This document shows positions 41,382-50,167 of a stretch of 52,710 bases of DNA, piece after piece. Source of the stretch: DUTS01 sp050951605 (GTDB lineage Bacteria; Bacillota; Peptococcia; DRI-13; DTU073); contig JBMNJJ010000004.1 of NCBI GenBank assembly GCA_050951605.1, forward strand, positions 1 to 52,710, in the 5' to 3' direction. The translations under genes and the position numbers were made by a program. The first letter of the stretch is position 1; every line of letters starts with the position of its first letter. A model generated the notes under the pieces. It had not been told where the DNA came from. It did no database searches and was given only the letters and a program-made list of their open reading frames with translations.

Positions 41382-42404
41382 TTAAGCATCTAATTTCATA
41401 TCCCCAAACTTAATCCAACCTTTTTTGCGCATAAATTCTGAAATAAGTAATGTAATTACCGCAGGAAGCAAAATATGCAATAACCCCATTTTTATAAATA
41501 CATCTATACTTGCTCCCATCGCTTCGATAGTGCCAAATTGACCTACTAAACCACTTGTACCCATCCCGGCACCAGCCGGTACATTCTCCATAATTAATAC
41601 TGTAGTTGCCAGTGGACCTAAAATCATGCTTGTTATGGTCGGTGGGATCCAAATTAAAGGATTTTTAATAATGTTGGGAATTTGCAGCATTGAAGTACCC
41701 AAACCTTGTGAAATCAGCCCACCCCATCCATTTTCTCGATAGCTAGCTACTGCAAAACCAATCATTTGTGCAGAACAACCTACAGTAGCTGCACCGGCTG
41801 CAAGACCACCTAAATTAAGCATAATAGCTAAAGCTGCACTAGAGATAGGAGCAGTCAAGGCTAAACCCATTAAAAGGGACACAAGAATACCCATCGGAAT
41901 TGGTTTCATTTCCGTAGCTCTCATTATTAGATCACCAAGGGCAACCATAAAAGAATTAATTCCGGACCCCACAAATCTAGCTGTCGCTATACCTATAATA
42001 ATCGTCACCATGGGTGTAACGATAATATCAACCTTTGTTTCTTTAGAAACTAACTTACCAAATTCAGCTGCAATAACTACAGCAACAAAACATCCGGCCG
42101 GGCCACCTAATTTAGCTCCCGCCATTCCTGTTATCGTTGAAGCAAAAAGTACTAAGGGAGGAGCTTGCAAACCATAAGCAACAGCAACACCAATCGCCGG
42201 TCCCATCATTGCCATCGCTTGTAAACCACATTCTACTAAAAAAGGAACTCCTAATTTTTCTCCCATTACTTTGAGAATAAGTCCTACAATTAAAGAAGCA
42301 AAAAGCCCTAGGGCCATCGCTCCTAAAGCATCAATACCATACCTTTTTAAAGAAAATTCGATGTTTTTTCTTTGCAAAAAACTTTCTTTTTCTGTTTTTT
42401 CCAT
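41382..42404 (-). CDS. PTS EIIC-like (PTS_EIIC_2) membrane protein
   Basis: A 340-residue membrane protein with about nine hydrophobic segments, rich in Gly and Ala. It resembles the PTS_EIIC_2 family of stand-alone EIIC-like transporters: RYGIDALGAMALGLFASLIV at the start, AMAMMGPAIGVAVAYGL, MAGAKLGGPAGCFVAVV, ISSAALAIMLNLGGLAAGAA and PAGAGMGTSGLVGQFG. No EIIA or EIIB gene is near, so sugar phosphorylation is not supported; the substrate is unknown. ATG 42404 follows AAGGGAGAAG. Confidence 0.82.
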   Translation of the reverse strand: MEKTEKESFLQRKNIEFSLKRYGIDALGAMALGLFASLIVGLILKVMGEKLGVPFLVECGLQAMAMMGPAIGVAVAYGLQAPPLVLFASTITGMAGAKLGGPAGCFVAVVIAAEFGKLVSKETKVDIIVTPMVTIIIGIATARFVGSGINSFMVALGDLIMRATEMKPIPMGILVSLLMGLALTAPISSAALAIMLNLGGLAAGAATVGCSAQMIGFAVASYRENGWGGLISQGLGTSMLQIPNIIKNPLIWIPPTITSMILGPLATTVLIMENVPAGAGMGTSGLVGQFGTIEAMGASIDVFIKMGLLHILLPAVITLLISEFMRKKGWIKFGDMKLDA

Positions 42405-42520
42405 TATTCTTCTTCTCCCTTATATTTTTTTATAAAATAATCTTGTTCAATATCTTAACACTTTCCACCAGCAACAACAAGTATTTTTAATTTTAAAATA
42501 AATTCTTCTTACTAATTATA

Positions 42521-42555
42521 AAAGAGGCTTAGGAAATAACCTCCGTAGCCTCTTT
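42521..42555 (-). terminator. Terminator after the carbohydrate-binding-module gene
   Basis: AAAGAGGCT / AGCCTCTTT, 9-bp perfect outer stem with a further inner AGG/CCT pairing; on the minus strand it is followed by TTATAATT. Confidence 0.7.
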
Positions 42556-42580
42556 GTTTCTTATTTTATAACTAATAAAA

Positions 42581-42943
42581 TTAAAATTGTTTACCATTAT
42601 GGACAGTAAGACTCCAGTTATGACCATAATTATTATCCCAATTACCTGCACCATCGTGAAAACAAAAATTCAAACGTGAATCTGAGGGGATTATGCTAGC
42701 AGTCCAAGTGTTACTTTCTTTTTTCATCGGTATATCTTGAATGTCTTCCCAATAATCGCTAAATCCATTGCCCACATGGGCATAAATAGTTTGAGCATTG
42801 CTCTGGGCTAAAAGTCCATCATAGGTAATCATTACAGTTTCATCCATGGTTACCGGCATAGGAGTAATACTAACACCTTTTTCCACATAAGCAGTTTGTT
42901 TTTTATTTTTAATCCTTTTTTGAGCACGGGGAAATTTAAACAT
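42581..42943 (-). CDS. Small protein with starch-binding-type module (CBM25/53-like)
   Basis: A 120-residue protein made of little more than one carbohydrate-binding module. After a basic start (FPRAQKRIKNKK) come VMITYDGLLAQSNAQTIYAH, GNGFSDYWEDIQDIPM, and the signature NFCFHDGAGNWDNNYGHNWS, typical of CBM25/CBM53 starch-binding modules, where aromatic residues contact the sugar. There is no signal peptide, so it may bind intracellular glycogen. ATG 42943 follows AAGGAGG. No glycan enzyme is fused or adjacent. Confidence 0.85.
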   Translation of the reverse strand: MFKFPRAQKRIKNKKQTAYVEKGVSITPMPVTMDETVMITYDGLLAQSNAQTIYAHVGNGFSDYWEDIQDIPMKKESNTWTASIIPSDSRLNFCFHDGAGNWDNNYGHNWSLTVHNGKQF

Positions 42944-43034
42944 TGCTAAAACCTCCTTGAATTTTATATCTTCTAAAATTATTATTGATATTTATACTCT
43001 AGATTATTAGTAGTAAATATTAGAAACAGCCTGT

Positions 43035-43571
43035 TTAGATCTGCTTAAAATATTCTTCAAAAGCCGGGATTTGTTTTAACCCTTCCTCTTCTATCTCTAT
43101 CCGTACTTTAAGCAAAATCAAATTAAACCCACTAAAAATAATAGCAGTTCTTAAAGCACCAAAAGCAAGTGGTAAAGTAGCTATTTCCAACATTACGACA
43201 AGATAATTAGGATGTTTTAGGTAACGATAAGGGCCACAAGTAACCGGTTGACTGTTGGGAATAATAAAAATTCTCGTATTCCACATTTTTCCGAGAGAAG
43301 CTAAAACCCAAATTCTTAAAATTTGTGCTAAGAAAAAAATTGTTAAAAAGACTGGGTTCGGTTGAATCTGTAAATTACCTTTTACTAAGATTTCTAAAAT
43401 TAAACAAACTAAAAATGTTATATGTAACAAGACAATCAAGGGATAGTGTTCTTTCCCGATTTCATAACCACCTAAAGATTGGGCATAAAGTGCATTTCTT
43501 TTTGCAATTCTTAATTCCACTAATCTTTGTATGACAACAAAGGTTATTACACCTGTAAACCACGTTACCAT
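43035..43571 (-). CDS. Isoprenylcysteine carboxyl methyltransferase-family protein (BpsB/YpbQ-like)
   Basis: A 178-residue membrane methyltransferase. About four hydrophobic segments are followed by the ICMT signature GPYRYLKHPNYLVVMLE (S-adenosylmethionine site) and RIEIEEEGLKQIPAFEEYF. In Bacillus the neighbour of the type III polyketide synthase BpsA is BpsB (YpbQ), which O-methylates alkylpyrones; the same pair is present here, so that role is likely. ATG 43571 overlaps the stop of the synthase gene (ATGGTAA), showing tight coupling; a GTG further upstream is less likely. Confidence 0.87.
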   Translation of the reverse strand: MVTWFTGVITFVVIQRLVELRIAKRNALYAQSLGGYEIGKEHYPLIVLLHITFLVCLILEILVKGNLQIQPNPVFLTIFFLAQILRIWVLASLGKMWNTRIFIIPNSQPVTCGPYRYLKHPNYLVVMLEIATLPLAFGALRTAIIFSGFNLILLKVRIEIEEEGLKQIPAFEEYFKQI

Positions 43572-44635
43572 TGTAAAAGCACCTGTTCGCAAGAAAAACC
43601 AGGCCCTAAGGCAAGCATTAAACCATATTCACCTGGGTTATGGTACCTTTTTAATTCTTTTTCCAGTATATATAAAATAGTACAAGAGGACATATTACCG
43701 TGATTCCTTAGTACTTCTTTGGCTAAATTAAGGTCATCAGGTTTTAAATTTAAAGCCATTTCATATGCCTGTAAAACTTTTGTTCCTCCCGGATGAGTGA
43801 TATACGTGGAAATATTTTCAAGAGTAAGTTGATAACGTTTTATAAATTTTTCCACCTGTGGTCTAATTTTTTTAGTTACTAGAGAGGGGATATTGCGAGA
43901 AAAGATAACCATCATTCCTTCATTTTGAATATTCCAGCCCATTATTTCTAAAGTATCGGGCCAAAGAAACGAATCAGAACCTAAGATTTTAGGTGTTCTT
44001 TTATATTCTGAAGTGCTTAGCTGTTTAACTTTATCTCCTGTTATTAAAGCCGCAGCAGCTCCATCAGCAAAAAGACTAGTGGCTATAAGATTGGCTTTAG
44101 AATAATCATTAAAAACAAAAGTGAGACCACATAATTCCACACAGCAAACTAAAATTTTACTCTCTGGATAAGCTAAAGCTAGTTCTCGGGCCCGAGCTAT
44201 CCCGGAAACTCCACCGGCACAACCTAATCCCCAAAGCGGAAGCCTAATTACACCATTTTTCATTGCTAAAAGATTAAACAAATAAGCATCTATACTCGGT
44301 GTTGCTATTCCTGTTGAGGTCACAAAAATAAAAATATCAATCTCACTAGGTTTTACATTTACCTTACGCAAACAAGAAATAATAGCTTCGGCACTTAAAC
44401 AAATTGCATTTTCGATAAAGAGGTTATTTTTTTCTTCCCAACTGTGTTTTTGTTCAAACCAATTACGTGACACACAAAAATACCTTTTGTCTATTTGTGT
44501 AGATGGAAAAACTTTTAACAATCTTTCTAAATCTTTAAACGCATTTTTAAAAAACTTTCTCGCAAATTCTTGTGATTCTTCCTGCTTAACTTCATATGGT
44601 GGTAACGCCGTACCAATGGAAGCAAGAATAGGCAT
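43565..44635 (-). CDS. Type III polyketide synthase (chalcone/stilbene synthase family, BpsA-like)
   Basis: A 356-residue thiolase-fold enzyme. The catalytic triad is visible: Cys in PLWGLGCAGGVSGIARA, His in YITHPGGTKVLQAYE, and Asn in LRNHGNMSSCT. FADGAAAALITG and LALGPGFSCEQVLL are also typical. Bacterial BpsA-type enzymes extend fatty acyl-CoA with malonyl-CoA to make alkylpyrones or alkylresorcinols that enter the membrane. With the downstream methyltransferase it forms a two-gene operon for methylated alkylpyrone-type lipids (inference). ATG 44635 follows AGGAGG. Confidence 0.92.
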   Translation of the reverse strand: MPILASIGTALPPYEVKQEESQEFARKFFKNAFKDLERLLKVFPSTQIDKRYFCVSRNWFEQKHSWEEKNNLFIENAICLSAEAIISCLRKVNVKPSEIDIFIFVTSTGIATPSIDAYLFNLLAMKNGVIRLPLWGLGCAGGVSGIARARELALAYPESKILVCCVELCGLTFVFNDYSKANLIATSLFADGAAAALITGDKVKQLSTSEYKRTPKILGSDSFLWPDTLEIMGWNIQNEGMMVIFSRNIPSLVTKKIRPQVEKFIKRYQLTLENISTYITHPGGTKVLQAYEMALNLKPDDLNLAKEVLRNHGNMSSCTILYILEKELKRYHNPGEYGLMLALGPGFSCEQVLLQW

Positions 44636-44717
44636 AATAAAGTCCTCCTAGTTTTAAGTGTTTTTAATAATTTATTCATAAATCCTATTAAAATCACTCT
44701 TTCTACTAAGAGCAACT

Positions 44718-47288
44718 TCACGCCCCATAATAAGCTTTGAGATAAAGGTCTTTTAATTCACTCACTAAGGGCATGCGAGGATTAGCCGTAGTACTTTGGT
44801 CTTCAAAGGCTTGATCAGCTAACCTATCTACTACTTGTAGAAATTTACTTTCTTCAATCCCTGCTTCCTGAAGTGTAGCCGGGATTTGTAGTTCCGCAGT
44901 CAGTTTTTTGACCACGGCAATCAAACTATATACGCCCTCTTCAATGCTATTACTGGGAAGGTTAAGGCTTCTAGCTATTTGAGCATATTTTTCCGCTGCA
45001 ATATAGTATTCGTACTTGGGAAAAGGATTAAATTTCGAGGGTACCGTAGCATTATAAAGAATGACATGAGGTAATAAAATAGCATTAGCCCGCCCATGCG
45101 GAAGGTGAAACTCTCCTCCCAGTTTATGAGCAAGACTATGATTAATTCCTAAAAAAGCATTAGCAAACGCCATCCCGGCAATACAGGAGGCATTATGCAT
45201 TTTTTCTCTAGCTTCTAAGTCCTCATTGCTTCTAAAGGACCGAGGAAGATACTCAAACACAAGCTGAATAGCTTTCAAAGCTAAGCCATCAGTATAATCG
45301 GAAGCCATCACCGAAACATACGCTTCTAACGCATGGGCTAAGACATCAAAACCTGTATCAGCAGTAACACTAGCCGGAACACTTAAAACAAAGTCCGAGT
45401 CAATAATGGCGACATCTGGTGTTAATTCATAGTCAGCTAAAGGATATTTAACCCCCTTCTTTTCATCCGTAATTACTGTAAAAGAAGATACTTCAGAACC
45501 GGTTCCTGAAGTGGTAGGTATGGCTACAAATTTGGCTTTTTGTCCTAAACGGGGAAATTTATAGACTCTTTTTCTAATGTCCATAAATTTCATACGTAAG
45601 TCTTCAAAATTTGTTTCCGGATATTCATAAAATAACCAAATAGCTTTCCCGGCATCAATTGCCGACCCTCCGCCCAGGGCAATAATCACATCAGGTTGAT
45701 AAGCATTAATCTCTTTCAGACCTTCTTTTACTGTTTCTACAGTGGGATCAGGTTGAACTTTAGCAAAGATTTTGGAGTGAACATAATTGCGCCCTTCTCT
45801 TTTTCTCAAGTGATAAAGGACTTTATCTACATATCCTAGTTTAGTCATCATTTGGTCAGTAATAATAAAAGCTTTAGAGATATCCGGCATTTTAGCCAGA
45901 TATTGAATAGAACCGGGTTCAAAATAGACTTTGGCCGGGATTTTAAACCACTGCATATTATATCTTCTTTTTACTACTCGTTTACGATTAATTAAATTTA
46001 CCGAAGAAATATTAGCTGTAGTGCTGTTACGTCCAAAAGAGCCACACCCTAAAGTAAGAGAAGGCATATTCGTATTATAAATATCACCAATAGCCCCATG
46101 GCTGGAAGGTTGATTCACTATGAGACGCCCTGTATTTACTCTTTGGGCAAATTCTTCAATGATTTTTTCATTCTGCGAATGGATGACAGCGGAATGACCG
46201 GAACCTCCAAAATTAACCATTTCTATAGCTCGTGTGATCCCCTCTTCTGCCTCTTTTACCCGAAAACAAGCCAAAATTGGGCTCAATTTTTCTCGGGAAA
46301 GCGGTTCTTCCGGTCCTACCTTTTCAATCTCGGCAACTAGAATCTTGGTCTCCTGCGGAACACTGATCCCCGCCATCTCCGCGATTATATAAGCAGAATG
46401 TCCCACAATTTGTGGATTAAGATTACCATGTTCATCTATCGCCATTTCCCTTAGCCTGTTTTTTTCTTTCTCATTTAAAAAGTAACAGTGATTTACTTTT
46501 AGATAATCCGTAGCTTCTTGATAAATCTCATTATCGATAATGACTGCTTGCTCTGAGGCACAAATCATCCCATTGTCAAAAGTCTTGGAGAGAATTAAAT
46601 CAGTAACAGCCCTTTTGATTTTGGCACTTTTTTCGATATAACAAGGCACATTACCGGGGCCAACACCTAAAGCCGGCTTTCCCGCACTATAGGCAGCTTT
46701 AACCATAGAAGAACCCCCGGTAGCTAAAATTAAAGAGATACCATCATTTTTTATTAAGTACTGAGTTGCTTCCAGCGAAGGCTCACTAATCCACTGAATA
46801 CACTTATCCGGAGCACCTGCTTTTATAGCAGCCTCCCTCATTACTTTAGCCGTTTCAACACTACATTGCTGTGAACCCGGATGAAAAGCAAAAATAATAG
46901 GGTTACGCGTTTTCAAAGAAATAATTGCTTTAAACAGAGTTGTCGAAGTGGGATTAGTCACAGGAGTAATTCCGGCAATTAAGCCTACCGGTTCGGCTAA
47001 ATCATAATAACCTTCTTCCTCATTATCTTCAATTATGCCTACAGTTTTTAAATATTTGATACTGTGGTAAATATATTCCGAGGCAAATAGATTTTTAACG
47101 ATTTTATCTTCATAAACACCTCTTTTTGTTTCTTCTACAGCTAAATGTGCTAACCTCATATGATTAGCTAGGCCTGCCAAAGCCATTTCCTTGATAATAC
47201 CATTTACTTGTTCCTGACTTAACTTAATCATTTCTTGCAAAGCTATTTTCCCATTGTCAACAAGTTCTTCGATCTTACTACTACTCAT
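44718..47288 (-). CDS. adhE: Bifunctional aldehyde/alcohol dehydrogenase
   Basis: An 856-residue AdhE. The N-terminal half is a CoA-acylating aldehyde dehydrogenase: ITPVTNPTSTTLFKAI, ATGGSSMVKAAYSAGKPALG, and the catalytic Cys in FDNGMICASEQAVI. The C-terminal half is an iron-dependent alcohol dehydrogenase: IIALGGGSAIDAGKAIW, TTSGTGSEVSSF, and the metal site GINHSLAHKLGGEFHLPHGR. It turns acetyl-CoA into ethanol with two NADH, a fermentative sink for reductant, and forms long filaments (spirosomes). ATG 47288 follows GGGGGG at a rather long distance. Confidence 0.96.
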   Translation of the reverse strand: MSSSKIEELVDNGKIALQEMIKLSQEQVNGIIKEMALAGLANHMRLAHLAVEETKRGVYEDKIVKNLFASEYIYHSIKYLKTVGIIEDNEEEGYYDLAEPVGLIAGITPVTNPTSTTLFKAIISLKTRNPIIFAFHPGSQQCSVETAKVMREAAIKAGAPDKCIQWISEPSLEATQYLIKNDGISLILATGGSSMVKAAYSAGKPALGVGPGNVPCYIEKSAKIKRAVTDLILSKTFDNGMICASEQAVIIDNEIYQEATDYLKVNHCYFLNEKEKNRLREMAIDEHGNLNPQIVGHSAYIIAEMAGISVPQETKILVAEIEKVGPEEPLSREKLSPILACFRVKEAEEGITRAIEMVNFGGSGHSAVIHSQNEKIIEEFAQRVNTGRLIVNQPSSHGAIGDIYNTNMPSLTLGCGSFGRNSTTANISSVNLINRKRVVKRRYNMQWFKIPAKVYFEPGSIQYLAKMPDISKAFIITDQMMTKLGYVDKVLYHLRKREGRNYVHSKIFAKVQPDPTVETVKEGLKEINAYQPDVIIALGGGSAIDAGKAIWLFYEYPETNFEDLRMKFMDIRKRVYKFPRLGQKAKFVAIPTTSGTGSEVSSFTVITDEKKGVKYPLADYELTPDVAIIDSDFVLSVPASVTADTGFDVLAHALEAYVSVMASDYTDGLALKAIQLVFEYLPRSFRSNEDLEAREKMHNASCIAGMAFANAFLGINHSLAHKLGGEFHLPHGRANAILLPHVILYNATVPSKFNPFPKYEYYIAAEKYAQIARSLNLPSNSIEEGVYSLIAVVKKLTAELQIPATLQEAGIEESKFLQVVDRLADQAFEDQSTTANPRMPLVSELKDLYLKAYYGA

Positions 47289-47376
47289 CTAAGTATCTTG
47301 CCCCCCAGAAATTCATAACTAGTCATTAGTTTGTTTGTTTTCATCACTTTTAATTCGCTCTTTTAGGCATGCAATA

Positions 47377-47413
47377 TAAAAAAACAAGTTACCCATCTAG
47401 AGCAACCTGTTTT
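47377..47413 (-). terminator. Terminator of the kor operon
   Basis: On the minus strand AAAACAGGTT pairs with AACTTGTTTT (one G-U pair), followed by more T. It lies 15 bases after the korC stop. Confidence 0.7.
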
Positions 47414-47427
47414 TATGTTAATTTCTT

Positions 47428-47964
47428 TTATTCTAGTGCCTTTTTACCACATTCCCAACCTAAGTTAAGGGCACGTATGTTTAAGTCTGCTACCTTGGGT
47501 AAGCGTTTACGGGTAGCCTTTTCGAGAGCTTGCAGTGAAACTAAATTTCCTAGGGCGGCTAAAGCGCCTATCGCTAAAACATTAGTGGTAAGTTTATTGC
47601 CTATTTCTTCTCTTGCCATTTGCGAAAGAGGAAGTTTAATTACACGTGTTTTTACAGGCGGCATTTTTTGCACATTACTTATATCGACTAGAATAATTCC
47701 ATCTTCAGCCACTTTATCCGCATATAAATCCGCAGCTTTCTGGGACAGTAGTAACAAATATTGTGGTGTGATTACCTTAGGGTATTTAACGGGTACATCA
47801 CTAATGATCACTTCAGCTTTACTGGCTCCCCCTCTTGCTTCCGGACCATAGCTTTGTGTTTGTACTACTTCTTTCCCATCAATTACTGCAGCTTCGGCTA
47901 AGATAATACCGCCGGAAATTATTCCTTGTCCCCCTGTACCACTTAAACGAATTTCAACGGTCAT
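47428..47964 (-). CDS. korC: 2-oxoacid:ferredoxin oxidoreductase, gamma subunit
   Basis: A 178-residue gamma subunit. Typical blocks: EIRLSGTGGQGIISGGIILA at the N-terminus, SYGPEARGGASKAEVIISD, and a final region ending in NLGWECGKKAL. ATG 47964 is preferred because AAAGGAG lies seven bases before it and MTVEIRLSG is the usual family start. It overlaps korB by 11 bases. Together with korA, korB and korD it forms the four-part enzyme that oxidises a 2-oxoacid to its acyl-CoA, reducing ferredoxin; by subunit pattern 2-oxoglutarate is likelier than pyruvate. Confidence 0.9.
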   Translation of the reverse strand: MTVEIRLSGTGGQGIISGGIILAEAAVIDGKEVVQTQSYGPEARGGASKAEVIISDVPVKYPKVITPQYLLLLSQKAADLYADKVAEDGIILVDISNVQKMPPVKTRVIKLPLSQMAREEIGNKLTTNVLAIGALAALGNLVSLQALEKATRKRLPKVADLNIRALNLGWECGKKALE

Positions 47965-48787
47965 TTTCTTCAGCTCCTTTCTGCAGTTTAGCAATAAGCT
48001 CATCATATAATTGTGTATATTCAGGAGCCTGCTCTTGCTGTAATTCTCCGATTAAAAATTTATCTGCGAGCTTATCAGGTTCCATCTTTTGTGCTGCTTT
48101 AATATTTACGGCATGCTCTTTCAGCCATTTCATCATCTGAGGAGCACTGCCCATCTTATTACGACGTCCGTAAGAAGTAGGACACAGTGAAATTGCTTCT
48201 ACAAAAGAAAATCCTTTATTCTTAATGGCTTCTTTAATGAGGTTAGTAAGTAATCTTACGTGGTAAACAGTACTTCTCCCTACATAAGTAGCCCCGGCAG
48301 TTGCTGCTAATTTGCAAATATCAAAGGAGCGTTCCAAATTACCATAAGGTGAAGTGGTGGCTAATTTACCTTGGGGAGTCATTGGCGAATACTGTCCCCC
48401 CGTCATACCATAGATATTGTTGTTAAACATAATCACATTAAGGTCTAGATTACGCCTGGCCGCATGAATAAGATGATTCCCACCTATTGCTGCAGCATCC
48501 CCATCACCGGTAAGGACAAACACATTTAGTTCCGGTTTAGCTAATTTAATTCCGGTAGCAAAAGTGATGGCGCGACCATGAGTCGTATGCACAGTATCAA
48601 AGTTTAAATAACCGGACGCTCTGGAAGAACAGCCAATACCGGAAACTACTACCGTTTTATTTTGCTCCAAACTACAGTCATTAATCGCTTCCAAGACAGC
48701 TTTCATAACGGTACCATTTCCACAGCCAGGACACCAAATATGAGGCAAGCGGTTTAACCGCATTAATTTTTCCACATCTTTAAGCAT
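47954..48787 (-). CDS. korB: 2-oxoacid:ferredoxin oxidoreductase, beta subunit (TPP-binding)
   Basis: A 277-residue beta subunit. The cluster/TPP motifs are WCPGCGNGTVMKAVLEAI near the N-terminus, SGIGCSSRASGYLNFDTVHT, HGRAITFATGIKLA, the TPP-binding GDGDAAAIGGNHLIHAARRN and FNNNIYGMTGGQYSPMTP. These fit the KorB/VorB type. ATG 48787 overlaps the end of korA by eight bases, and the gene's end overlaps korC by 11, so the operon is translationally coupled. Confidence 0.94.
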   Translation of the reverse strand: MLKDVEKLMRLNRLPHIWCPGCGNGTVMKAVLEAINDCSLEQNKTVVVSGIGCSSRASGYLNFDTVHTTHGRAITFATGIKLAKPELNVFVLTGDGDAAAIGGNHLIHAARRNLDLNVIMFNNNIYGMTGGQYSPMTPQGKLATTSPYGNLERSFDICKLAATAGATYVGRSTVYHVRLLTNLIKEAIKNKGFSFVEAISLCPTSYGRRNKMGSAPQMMKWLKEHAVNIKAAQKMEPDKLADKFLIGELQQEQAPEYTQLYDELIAKLQKGAEENDR

Positions 48788-49928
48788 TAGTAACCGCCTC
48801 CTTCACTTTATTTACTATTTCTTGTGGTGTAAACAATTCTCCATTTATCTTCGTAATACTATTAAGTAATTCGCGATTTTGCATTGTTCTTTCTACTTCT
48901 AAACATAATTGTCCAGCATTCATTTCCACAACAAAGACGCCTTTTTTGTCTGTGGTAAACTCTTTAATCACTTGGTCCGGGAAGGGCCAAATTGTTTGTA
49001 ATTGCAGGAGGCTGGCTTTGATGCCTTGCTTTCTTAATATTTCTACAGCAGCTAAAGAAGAGCGAGCCGAACAACCAAAGGAAATTAATAAATATTCCGC
49101 ATCTTCTACTTGGAAAGTTTGATACAGAGTTATTTCCTCACGATAGGGTTCTAATTTATGAAATAGTCTGGTTAGTTCTTTTTCTAAGACTGCTGTTTTT
49201 CCTGTTGGGTTTCCTGTTTGGTCATGATTTAAACCGGTAACATGCCAATGGTACCCTTGCCCAAAATCAGCTATTGCCGGAATACCACTTTCATCGGTGG
49301 CATAAGGCTTGTACTCTTCCGGAGAAACAGTCGATCTTTTACGTTCTACTATTTCTAATTCCTCAAGGTTTGGAAGAACAACTTTTTCTCGCATGTGACC
49401 AATAACTTCATCCATTAAGAAGATTACGGGTACCCGAAATTTTTCGGAAAAATTAACCGCCTTTATGGTCAACGTATAAGCTTCTAAAACTGAAGCAGGA
49501 GAAAGAGCAATAACAGGATGGTCACCATGTGTACCCCAGCGCGCTTGCATAAGGTCACCTTGAGCAGGTGCGGTCGGTCCCCCTGTACTCGGTCCCATTC
49601 TTTGTACATTGACGATGACACAAGGTATTTCGGCCATAGCTGCAAACCCTATATTTTCCTGTTTTAAGGAAAATCCCGGTCCACTTGTCGCCGTTAACGC
49701 TTTTACTCCGGTAAGAGAAGCACCCACAACTGCTCCCATACCAGCTAATTCATCTTCCATTTGAATAAATTTGCCCCCGATTTTGGGGAGTTCTCGAGCC
49801 ATAAATTCAGCAATTTCCGTTGATGGTGTAATGGGATACCCGGCATAAAAACGTACTCCTGCCTCAAGTGCAGCAAGAGAACAAGCCTGGTTTCCTTGAA
49901 GAAGTTGAGCTTTTCTTGTAGTTCCCAA
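48780..49928 (-). CDS. korA: 2-oxoacid:ferredoxin oxidoreductase, alpha subunit
   Basis: A 382-residue alpha subunit. Blocks: LLQGNQACSLAALEAGVRFYAGYPITPSTE at the N-terminus, FIQMEDELAGMGAVVGASL, TATSGPGFSLKQENIGFAAM, NVQRMGPSTGGPTAPAQGDL and WGTHGD, all typical of KorA/VorA. The TTG at 49928 is chosen: AGGAGG lies nine bases upstream, and the longer frame would read back through korD. It follows korD by five bases. The alpha subunit binds CoA and helps bind the 2-oxoacid. Confidence 0.93.
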   Translation of the reverse strand: MGTTRKAQLLQGNQACSLAALEAGVRFYAGYPITPSTEIAEFMARELPKIGGKFIQMEDELAGMGAVVGASLTGVKALTATSGPGFSLKQENIGFAAMAEIPCVIVNVQRMGPSTGGPTAPAQGDLMQARWGTHGDHPVIALSPASVLEAYTLTIKAVNFSEKFRVPVIFLMDEVIGHMREKVVLPNLEELEIVERKRSTVSPEEYKPYATDESGIPAIADFGQGYHWHVTGLNHDQTGNPTGKTAVLEKELTRLFHKLEPYREEITLYQTFQVEDAEYLLISFGCSARSSLAAVEILRKQGIKASLLQLQTIWPFPDQVIKEFTTDKKGVFVVEMNAGQLCLEVERTMQNRELLNSITKINGELFTPQEIVNKVKEAVTNA

Positions 49929-49933
49929 AATAT

Positions 49934-50134
49934 TCAGCCTCCTATCTTTATACAATAATCCGGACAATGGTCTTCACAACTCCGACATTGAGTACATGAA
50001 TCTAAATCTTTGATGACAACTTTCCCCCATTCATCTTTCCCCAAGACACCCTTCGGACAAAGGCTATAGCAAATTCCACAACCTTTACACCATTCTAAAT
50101 TTATAGCAATAATCGGTTTTGATTTTTTTTTCAT
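49934..50134 (-). CDS. korD: 2-oxoacid:ferredoxin oxidoreductase, delta subunit (2x[4Fe-4S] ferredoxin)
   Basis: A 66-residue ferredoxin-like subunit. The two cluster motifs are LEWCKGCGICYSLCPKGVL and LDSCTQCRSCEDHCPDYCI (C-x2-C-x2-C-x3-CP each). It passes electrons from the catalytic subunits to free ferredoxin. ATG 50134 follows GGAGGTGAGG; the upstream in-frame start would lie inside that site. It is the first gene of the kor operon, 33 bases after fni, and may share the fni transcript. Confidence 0.93.
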   Translation of the reverse strand: MKKKSKPIIAINLEWCKGCGICYSLCPKGVLGKDEWGKVVIKDLDSCTQCRSCEDHCPDYCIKIGG

Positions 50135-50167
50135 AACCTCACCTCCCACATACATTTACAAACATTT

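Noticed and set aside
47369..47851. Plus-strand frame of 160 residues opposite korC
   Set aside because: It lies antisense to a clearly recognised gene with family motifs, has no ribosome site and no recognisable domain.
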